Source: Nyssa sinensis (lineage: Eukaryota; Streptophyta; Magnoliopsida; Cornales; Nyssaceae). Taken from it: a DNA stretch of 64,000 bases. The notes below the pieces were generated by a model, which was given only the letters and a program-made list of their open reading frames with translations, ran no database searches and had not been told where the DNA came from. This document shows positions 56,019 through 64,000 of the stretch, in pieces. The first letter of the stretch is position 1; each line of letters opens with the position of its first letter. Position numbers and translations under genes: made by a program. The stretch covers positions 25,084,844-25,148,843 of the forward strand of contig CM018051.1 of NCBI GenBank assembly GCA_008638375.1. The letters run 5' to 3'.

Positions 56019-56158
56019 ATGGAAGGGTTAAGAGAGGGTGGTTCGATCTCACGGCCACCCCTATTTAACGGCTCTAATTATGCGTATAGGAAAGCTCGTA
56101 TGAGAGCATTCTTGAAAGTCGTGGATGAGAGAGTATAGCTTGTCGTCCAAAAAGGTTG
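56019..56158 (+). pseudogene. SIRE-like copia gag start, interrupted
   Basis: ATG at 56019 gives MEGLREGGSISRPPLFNGSN then YAYRKARMRAFLKVVDERV and a stop where family members have W. The open phrase PPLFNGSNYAYWKARM is diagnostic for this gag. It is broken at 56158 by the next element. Confidence 0.75.
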
Positions 56159-57468
56159 TGTTAGGATATGTGCCTTCATATCCAAGACATTTTATTATTA
56201 TTTAATAGATTTGATTTATTATTAAGTTTTATATTACCATATGTTTAGATGTTGTTTTATATCATGAGATGATTAGTCATTGAATTGTCATTAGGAGTGG
56301 TTCATGTATATAAATGAGATTTATACACAGGAGATATGAACTGCTTATATAGGCAATTCTAGAATTGTTCGCGACTATTGATAAGACTGAACATCTTATT
56401 TGTAAAGCTGTAACATAGTTAAACTTTATGTAATTAGGTGGTTTATCTCAACCATCAGAGTAGTGGACTCTAGGTTATTGTATCGGTGTATTGGGAATAC
56501 ATTGAACTGGATCATTATAAGAAATACATCATTTAGAACTGTCACCTTTAATAAGTTTCTTATTCACTATTCGCAGTAAGCTCTTAATCCTAAGAGAATA
56601 ATGAACTCAAGTTATGAATAGTGACTGACTTTGAGTTACCAATGAGTGAGGTCATTTAGATCAACACCTCAGTATCTTGGAAAGTCATTATTTAGACTGT
56701 GGGAACACATATTCTCAAGATGGAATCTGCACTCTATGTATTAGAGAGATGGATATCATCTTTGTGCTAATTCAATGGGTTAATCACTAAAACCTGGATA
56801 TGATTTTTTCAGTAAATTGTTTATTGAAATGATGACCAATTGCAAATAATTAATAATTATTGAATTATGTTTTTAAAATAATTAGAGAATTAATTTAACA
56901 GTATAATATGGAACCTTGATTATTAGTATCCATGTAGAGGGGCCAACTACAAAAGTATAGTGTATATGGGTTTACTCTATTCTACTAAGTTGGAGTGCAA
57001 TTTCAATTATATAGTGAAGTTAATTGAAATTAATTAGTCAATTAAAATTAATTATGAGATCATTAACTAACTTATCAAAAAAAAAAAATTATGAGATAAT
57101 TAAGATTTAATTGTCTAATTGGAAGCTAACTTAGTGGGATTCATTAGATCCATTCTTTTGCCCTAATTAGATTAAGTCCTATATATATGATATGTAGGGA
57201 GCCGTTTATCATAAGTTTTTGTAATAGACAAAAATAAGAGAGAACCCACTCTCCTGCGATACGGTTTGTCTTAGGAAAAAAAAGAGAAGACCTAGAGGAG
57301 TAACAGAAGGAAGATTGCATCAATCTCTTCAAGAAGTCTTGTTCAACAATCAAGGTTATCAAGAATAAGGTAATTCTAACCCCGCTTTTCAAGATTGTAT
57401 GATTCATGTAAAGAAAAAAATCTAAATAGATTTTTGAAATCGCTTCCGCTGTGGTTATGAACCCAACA
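56159..57468 (+). repeat. 5' LTR of the nested copia
   Basis: Starts TGTTAGGATATGTGCC and ends CTGTGGTTATGAACCCAACA, directly before a PBS-like sequence. 1310 bp. No genes; the ORF at 57144-57503 on minus has no recognisable content. Confidence 0.7.
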
Positions 57469-57470
57469 AT

Positions 57471-57482
57471 ACGTATCAGAGC
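57471..57482 (+). other. Primer binding site, mutated
   Basis: ACGTATCAGAGC, ten of twelve bases of the initiator-Met complement, two bases after the LTR. Confidence 0.65.
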
Positions 57483-59451
57483 TACTTTACATGAATCCAT
57501 CAATTTTGAAGGTTATATTTACTTGTTCTAAACCTATTCATGGATCCCAATTAAAATAAATGGCTATTTTAGAATGGGATTTTGTGGTACAATCTATTGA
57601 TATAAAGATTTGATCTTTGTTTAAGAACTTGGATAATTGAATCTAATTCTTAATTTTGTATATCTGACGGGTATGAGATAACCATTGTGATGGAGTGATC
57701 AAGAAGCTCCCAAGAGAACATGTTGGGATTTGGAAACAAAAAAAAAAAAAAAATTCCTCATGGTACAACTATACATAAAAATAAAAAAAATATTATTTTT
57801 TATTTTGAAACCTCACGTTTCTTGGATAATAATTTTGATTCCAAGATTGTTTTGGAAAACCAAGATTGTTTTAATTTCTTGTGGAGTTGAGAAAACAAAA
57901 AAAGGTTTTTGTAATTTTAGAAACTACACGTGAGACTCTGATCTCTGAAGCTACAGGGAAGAGGGCGGCCGAGGAGCTATTCACTAGACGGTGACTTTTC
58001 ACTGGGGTTGACTCCTACCCCTATTATCCCAATCTCTTCAGCGGGTCATGGAGATTGAAACAAACCCATGACTTTTGGTTTGGGTTAACAACAAAATTAT
58101 TAAAAAAAAAAAAGTCAACAATCTTGACTTCAAAATCAATGCATGATGTTTCAAATATATATATATATATAATATTTGATATTATATTATATTATATAAC
58201 TAATTTAAATTAAAAAATATGTATAGATTTCTTTTAATGGTATTAAATACCAAATATTTTATTGTTTCAATTTTTATTTTTTTATATCTATTCTTTTATA
58301 TTATGAGTATATGATACTCACGGGTATTTGACATTAAAATTATATAAATTATAGGTTAAGTAAGACTTGACCTATAGGGATTCTTGGATACATGATGAAA
58401 TCTTAGTACACTCTAAAATATAAATGGGTGATGCATATGATTAATCACATATTTAAATGCTTTAATATTTTATTTGTCATAGTTGAACGGTTCATTTATG
58501 TGAGTGGATGTATCCTATGTCTCATGGCTGGTCATTAGGTGATTTATTTAATTTAATTGGTTTTGAGGCAATTGTAAAGGGCAATGGACTTGAAAAATTT
58601 TTCTCGCAAATGGGCAAGCTCTATTGGTTTTCCTAGCCTATTAATTTTTAATTTTAGATTAAAAGTAAGCTCATGTATGCGGGTATAAGTTCTTCATGTG
58701 TTTATTTTTTTTTCTGAAGAAAGAGCTAGAGGATGAGAGTCATCTAGAAGACCAATGGAAATACAGAGCTTACTGTCAAGAATTTTAGTTGGCCATGAGA
58801 GATAATTATAATTTTATACTTGCATGTTTATTTTCATAAAATCACATGATTAATTTTAATCCATGAATAGGTTAATATAATTATGCATGTATTGTATAAT
58901 AAAGATCCTTAATTTATAAAAACAAGTAGGAGAGGGATGCTTTAAGAAAGCTCCCACGGTCTTCCATCATCGGCCCATAATAAGACAAAAACAGGTGCCC
59001 TGAGCCATCTTTGAGTAGCCTCCCCATAGAGAGTGACTATCTAGTTGGTTACAAGTATGGACATCTTAGGATAGAATAGAAAGAGACGGGGTGAGTGATT
59101 TTCCACGAAGACACTACTTGCAACGGTTGTCTTTTTATTTGAAATGATGGTATACACTTGATTAAAAGGAAATGATATTCTACCCACGGAGTCTATCATT
59201 GTCTTTTGAAAACCAAAGGATATTGAAAAATATATTTCATTTGACATAAGATGTCTAGATAGTGAAACCATATAGGATATGATGGTCCTCCTAATCATAT
59301 GAATGACATTGTCATCCCCACGAAGAGTGTTGTTTATAAGGTTAGGTTCCAATGCATTCATTGATAGTGGCTTGAGGATACCACTATGCATTCATGAGAG
59401 CAAAAGTTATTTTACTATTTATTTACATTCATGCTAATGTATGTGCTTATA
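57483..59451 (+). other. Long leader of the nested copia, no gene
   Basis: About 2 kb without recognisable coding sequence before the nested solo LTR. It contains an A run at 57738-57752 and (TA) at about 58158-58170. The minus-strand ORF at 59041-59391 matches nothing I know and I do not call it. Confidence 0.5.
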
Positions 59452-62400
59452 TGTCACGACCCCGAATTTGGCCTCTGTGGATTAAGGATCGCGACCGCCA
59501 CCCTTCGGCCCGTGGGCCGTTGGGTGAGGCTCAAGTAAGCAACGATGCCGGACGGCGGTGCGGTGCGGCCAAGTTTGGCAATTGCGGAAGCGTGAAAAAC
59601 TTTTTTTTTTTTCATTCGCACACTCGCCTAGTACCGTTGCTTCTTTTTCTTCTTCTGAGTGGTAAATAATTAATATATATTCAGAGCATACTAAAAATTT
59701 TTAAGGTTATACATATTACATATCCAATTGCCCCTCGGGCCTTAAGTACATATTTGTCCAAAATTACTACAACAAAATTGACCAACTATGGGTCCTAATA
59801 TTTCTAGAAGTCCTTGATTATAGTGGAGTTGCTAATCGCCAGTCCTTAAATTGGGCAAGGCTCCCATTCTTCATCAATACCTGAAAAATGTTGGGATAAT
59901 GGGGTGAGCTTCAACAAGCCCAATGAGTAATTCCAGTACTTTGTCATGAGTTTTCAACTGGTAGTAGGTTAGTTCAAGAGACACTTCATATAAACATACA
60001 TTACCAGTTACTTTAGATACAAAGTGTAGGAAACTTCAAAACACGTAACACGAAGCATTTAAAGTATTCGAGTAAAATAGATATTGCACATATGTAAGTA
60101 CAAGGAACTTCAAAGAACTTGTAATACAAAGCATTTAAAAGCATTCGAGTGAGGCATTAAATATGTAGTTGAAGCTTGTAATACATACAGGGTGACCATT
60201 TAATGGCCATAGATGTTTTAAAACATTTACTTGTAAACAGAATGCATGAAATCCTTTTCATGAAAATAGGAGAATGCAAACTTCTTCTTCTTTAAAACAT
60301 AGGGTTTTATAAAAATCTATTTCAGATAAATGGGGGTTTAAATACCTGCTACCATTTCTGAAAACATTGTCATCTTTTCACTTTGATTAGGTGAAAATTT
60401 GTTTCAAACTAGATTCCAGTTTTACTTCTCGTGAAGATATCTCATGCTTGAGGGATCAGATCCTGCTACCGGGCATTCTTCATGTCAATTGAGTTCCAAC
60501 GGAATCCCAATATCATTACTTGGTGCTTATGCACAATTATCTTCCAAAAACATGACTTTTTCATGAAATGCTTTTTATGAGCATTTAAAAACATGACTTC
60601 TTTATTGGATGCTTTTCAAAAAGCATCAAAATATGACTTCTTCAAATAAATAATTTTCATGAGCATTGAAAACATGATTTCTTCAAATATAAGCTTGTCA
60701 TGAGCATTTGAAACATGACTTTTCAAATAGATGCTTTTCATGAGTATAAAACATGGCTTCTTCAAAAAGATACTTTGCATAAGTAATTAAACAGGAATAT
60801 TTCAATAGAGTCTTCAACACTTGGAACACAACAATTAAGACATTTAAAACATAAGCTTCAAAATATTAAATCACGATGTACAGGAGCATTTAAAACATAG
60901 CAAAATGGAGGAATTTATTTTCAGAAAGGCATTTAATAAAATTGACATTTTGACATAGACATGCTAGAACATAATTACAGAAGGCCAGAAATATAACCAA
61001 GCTAACTTGCATATCATAATAGAGTTTTCAAAAAAAGAAGCAATAATATTTAAAATATGAGTCATATAAATATAGAATTGAATTTAAAGTACTTCAGAAA
61101 TTGAACTCGTAATACTTTAGAAATTTTAGAACTTAACTTCTTCAAAATCCATGGAGATTAAAAACCTCCACTTCAAAGTACAGGATTACTCACCTTGTTC
61201 CTTGGGGTCAGCGCTACTGGTGGGCTTTCCCTTTTCCCTTGTAATTCCTAAAAATCAAATTTACCAAGACTTCAATTAATTCCTCATTTACTTTAAATCA
61301 TCTCTAAATTGATGCTCTCTATTTAATTTTAGACTCGTCGTATCCCAATTTCTTAGAATTGGTCTTACCGACCTATTGTGGTAATTAAATAAATTTTATT
61401 TTCACGTAACTTATTTTTTTGTACATATTTTGGTATTATGGACCTCACCGTTAGGTTCGGAACGTCGAAGAAAGTCAATCTAGACCTTCTCGGCTTTTTT
61501 ATTTGGCTTCGGGCATATTAGGGGCAATTTGGTAATTTACACTTTTACGTGTCTTAATTTTTTAAAATTTCGTCTCATAAAATAGACCTCGCCATTGGAT
61601 TCAGAATATCCCAAATAGTCAAAATACACTATTCACTTATTTCATTTGGACTTTGTATCATTTTACTATTATTAAATTAATTAAATTTAATTAATTTAAT
61701 TAATTTTACAATTATATATCATATATTATTTTAATTGGTATCTTACCACACAAGCAAGGGTGGCTCAGTGGCTGACTCAGTGGGCTTTAGGGTTTGGCTT
61801 GCGAGGGGTCACACGTTTGAACTTGGGGAGTCGCACGGCTCCCCAATTTTTTTCACATAATCCACGTGCCAAACAGCGGACAAGAACAAAACAGGGATAA
61901 GGATGTCCAGGCCCAATCAATGCATATACCAGGGATTTATTATCCCAGTTTCCAAACAGCCCCAATTATTCATTTAAAACAAAAATAAAACAACCCCTAA
62001 ATGGCGTCGTGTTACTAAAACCCATACCCCTGTATCCGATTATAACCCGAACCCGGAACCGACCCAATTCTGACCCGAACAGTGTCGTCTTCCCCAACGG
62101 GGTCGACACTGTTCATCTCCAAACCTTAGTTTTTGCAAACCAGTTTTGTGATATTTTAAGAACCCATTACCTCTGTTCTATTTTCTAAAGGCTTCTTAAA
62201 ACCCTCAGGAAGGTTTTTGTGTTCATTTAGGGGCTCGGATTGAGCTCCAGACTGCGAGTTGGTGTTCGATAGTCAAGACCTACAACTCGGTCGTATATGC
62301 TCGTTTTTGGCCCGAAACCCTTGGGGTTTCTTCTGTTGTAATCTATTCATCATGGGGTTCGAGCCCTCATTCTCAAAATCTAATTTTACAATAAGTTTTG

Positions 62401-63058
62401 AAGGTTGGGTTTTAAAACCCGAACCTACAACTCAGGTTTTAAGGCTCGTTTGAACGCTATTTGGTCTGATTTTTGTTGCAATGAAAACCCCACATCATCT
62501 AGTTTAAGGCCTAATGCTTAAAAATCGGTTCCCACTAGGTAAGTTCAGACCCGACCTTGAAAGGGTTGACAATGGTGGTTGTGTACAGTCGTATGCTTGT
62601 TGGGTTATTTCAAGCCGTCTAGGGTTCAAATCTACCTTTTATTCAAGACTTCAACTTAAATATCGTGCATGCATGTTTATAAAACTCAGACAGTAGCAAA
62701 AGAAAATTTTTATGAAGAAAAAGAGATTACCCTCTTCTGATCCTCTCTTTCCCTCTTCTCTACTGTTCTAAGCTCGGTTTAGTTGATTCTGGTTAGTGAT
62801 TTCCTTCAGGTCAGGGCAACATGCAACTTCTTCTCCCTCTCTCTTCTTTTTCCTCCTTCCTTTCTTCACTTTCTCTCTCTAACTCTCTCTCTCTTTCTCT
62901 CTCTAGTTGACTTACACAAATCTGATTTCTGATTTCTTTTTGAGTCCCCACAGCACACGTAACACACAATTATATATTTGTATTTGCTTCTAATTTTAAA
63001 ATAATTGTTTTGGTTGCATAAAAGGTAATTGGGCAATTTGGGAGGTGGCTTTGTTTTA

Positions 63059-63099
<41 letters not shown>

Positions 63100-63732
63100 A
63101 AAATAAGACACAAACAAGTGGGTAGCCCAAATAGTATTTTTTTGGACTTTTAAACTTTGGTCTCATTTGGTCAAGAGTTTAAAACCCATTGGTCTCAACT
63201 TGGCCTATTTTTGCCATTTTTCCATTAGGACTTATTTGGACAATTAAATTATTTATTTTAAATTTTTGCATTATTTTCTTTTTGTGATTTTAAATGTTAT
63301 ACTCACTCCTTCATGTATCGATTTTATAAAGCTTAGCCCTAGATTATTTCTCCGGAGTCGACCTTGTTATTTTAAGGTCCCGAAATTTTTGGAATGATTA
63401 TTATTTCCCGATCAAATTTTCTTAATTATTCTATTAGGGGGTCACTAATTAATAATTAGTAACTTACTTGTTACTTAATCAGGGGCAATGTGATACACTT
63501 GTATTCTGATTCATGTCGATTTAATAATTTAAAGACTTATAATTTTATTTATGTTTTTCCCTGTGTCAACTTCAGTTAGTCGAAGCTTCGTTATTTCAAT
63601 TTCCTTCACGTACCATTCTTATTCGTCCTATATTTATTTTATTTTAGCCTTCGTCGTCTCAATCAAATTTTCTTAAGTCCTTAATATTTAATTAGTGACT
63701 TAATTTTTATTAACTGGGTTGGGGATCTTACA
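59452..63732 (+). mobile_element. Solo LTR, copy 4 of the TGTCACGACCC family
   Basis: It starts TGTCACGACCCCGAATTTGG at 59452 and ends GGGGATCTTACA at 63732, with a perfect 5-bp target duplication TTATA (59447-59451; 63733-63737). It shares with copy 3 the GGATCGCGACCGCC start and GCGGAAGCGTGAAAA followed by a T run, so copies 3 and 4 form one subgroup. Two subrepeats lie near 61440 and 61585, a tRNA-like module at 61757-61853, a CCCGAACCCGG segment near 62045 and a pyrimidine tract at 62825-62905. An alternative terminus GTGATACA at 63497 resembles the end of copy 1 but lacks a matching duplication. It separates the copia leader from gag. Confidence 0.93.
61757..61853 (+). repeat. tRNA-like (SINE-type) module in solo LTR copy 4
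   Basis: TGGCTCAGTGG at 61761-61771 fits the Pol III A box, CGTTTGAACTT at 61814-61824 fits a B box, and a run of seven T near 61847-61853 would terminate Pol III. Spacing of about 45 bases between boxes is tRNA-like. It does not form a complete tRNA by eye, so I read it as a tRNA-derived SINE head or relic. Confidence 0.45.
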
Positions 63733-63751
63733 TTATATATATGATTCTCAG

Positions 63752-64000
63752 ATGTCTTCATTTAATCCACTTGCTATCATCTTGAAAGAAAATAAGTTGA
63801 CTTGGACCTAACTATGTGGACTAGAAACAAAATTTGGACATTGTCCTTATTGTAGAGGGATACAAATATGTGATTACTATGGATAGCCCAGACCTTCCAG
63901 GGGCTAATGCTCCCCAAGAAGACATTGACTGCTATTGTAGGTGGGTCAAAGCTGATGAAATGGTACGTTGCTATATCTTAGCTATGATATCAAGTGTTTT
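63752..64000 (+). pseudogene. Copia gag start of the nested element, partial and frameshifted
   Basis: ATG at 63752 gives MSSFNPLAIILKENKLTW. After a frame change near 63810 it continues NYVD, a stop, then NLDIVLIVEGYKYVITMDS, PDLPGANAPQEDIDCYCRW and VKADEMVRCYIL. FNPLA-x-IL-x-x-NKL, YVDWK-x-NLDIVL and RWVKADEMVRCYIL are typical of a copia gag. The stop replaces the W of VDWK. It continues beyond the window. Confidence 0.75.

Larger units (their letters stand above)
54380..56158 (+). mobile_element. SIRE-like copia retrotransposon, 5' part
   Basis: An LTR-like stretch ends at 55962 and is followed by an initiator-Met PBS and the start of gag. The gag is cut at 56158 by the insertion of another copia, so the rest should lie to the right of the window. 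The LTR start at 54380 (TGTTAGGATCAAGGGG) is a guess based on the TG dinucleotide and length. Confidence 0.6.
56159..64000 (+). mobile_element. Second copia retrotransposon, nested, runs past the window
   Basis: A 1310-bp LTR (56159-57468, TGTTAGGATATG to CCCAACA) is followed by a mutated PBS, a long leader and a gag beginning at 63752. Solo LTR copy 4 (59452-63732) is inserted in the leader just before gag. The element itself sits in the gag of the SIRE-like copia, giving three layers. The 3' part is outside the window. Confidence 0.75.

Noticed and set aside
59041..59391. 116-codon minus-strand ORF in the copia leader
   Set aside because: No motif recognised and unsupported by context; it lies antisense in a retroelement leader.
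61757..61853. Functional tRNA gene
   Set aside because: A/B boxes are present but a full cloverleaf and acceptor stem cannot be drawn by eye.

Overview
This window looks like nuclear DNA of a flowering plant, probably a eudicot. It has spliced genes with GT-AG introns, AT-rich spacers, many (TA)n/(TG)n tracts and several layers of nested LTR retrotransposons. I see only two credible host genes. One is a RING-H2 E3 ubiquitin ligase (17313-18194, minus). The other is a nine-exon receptor-like cytoplasmic kinase with an N-terminal USP-like domain (41506-51680, plus), whose catalytic-loop and DFG motifs indicate a pseudokinase. Most of the remaining sequence is transposon-derived and decayed.

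Layout. 1 to about 15966: a degenerate Ty3/gypsy element of Tat type on the minus strand (LTR, PBS, gag, PR, RT, RNase H, IN reading from high to low coordinates). Beyond pol lies a 63-bp tandem array and then an antisense ORF on the plus strand, the arrangement described for Tat elements. Two solo LTRs of one family are inserted in it (990-4904; 9613-13310, the latter with perfect 5-bp target duplications and splitting the protease). 16-22.8 kb: gene island with the RING gene, its likely leader exon, and MITEs. 22803-26221: truncated Ty1/copia (SIRE-like) on minus. 26626-37480: a Ty3/gypsy element on plus with both LTRs, PBS and PPT, interrupted by a third solo LTR (30019-34193, perfect 5-bp duplication). 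37603-38019: hAT-type MITE. 39.3-51.7 kb: kinase gene; its second intron holds a complete but decayed copia (42767-48015) and its third intron holds a foldback element. 54.4-64.0 kb: three-layer nest, a SIRE-like copia 5' end, a second copia with a 1.3-kb LTR inside it, and a fourth solo LTR (59452-63732, perfect 5-bp duplication) inside that one.

The most interesting signals are: (1) a solo LTR carrying exon-like pieces of two unrelated host genes in tandem (a DUF716/TMEM45-like C-terminus and a tRNA-dihydrouridine synthase segment); (2) one non-coding, long-LTR family present four times in one orientation, with internal imperfect repeats of about 130-160 bp and tRNA-like modules; (3) an F-box fragment in the leader of the intronic copia; (4) the pseudokinase gene, whose splice phases still agree across nine exons despite a 5.2-kb insertion; (5) the Tat tail, with a 143-bp-arm palindrome and a codon-multiple minisatellite. 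I found no CRISPR array, rRNA or convincing functional tRNA gene. All family assignments come from reading translated motifs; no database search was possible.
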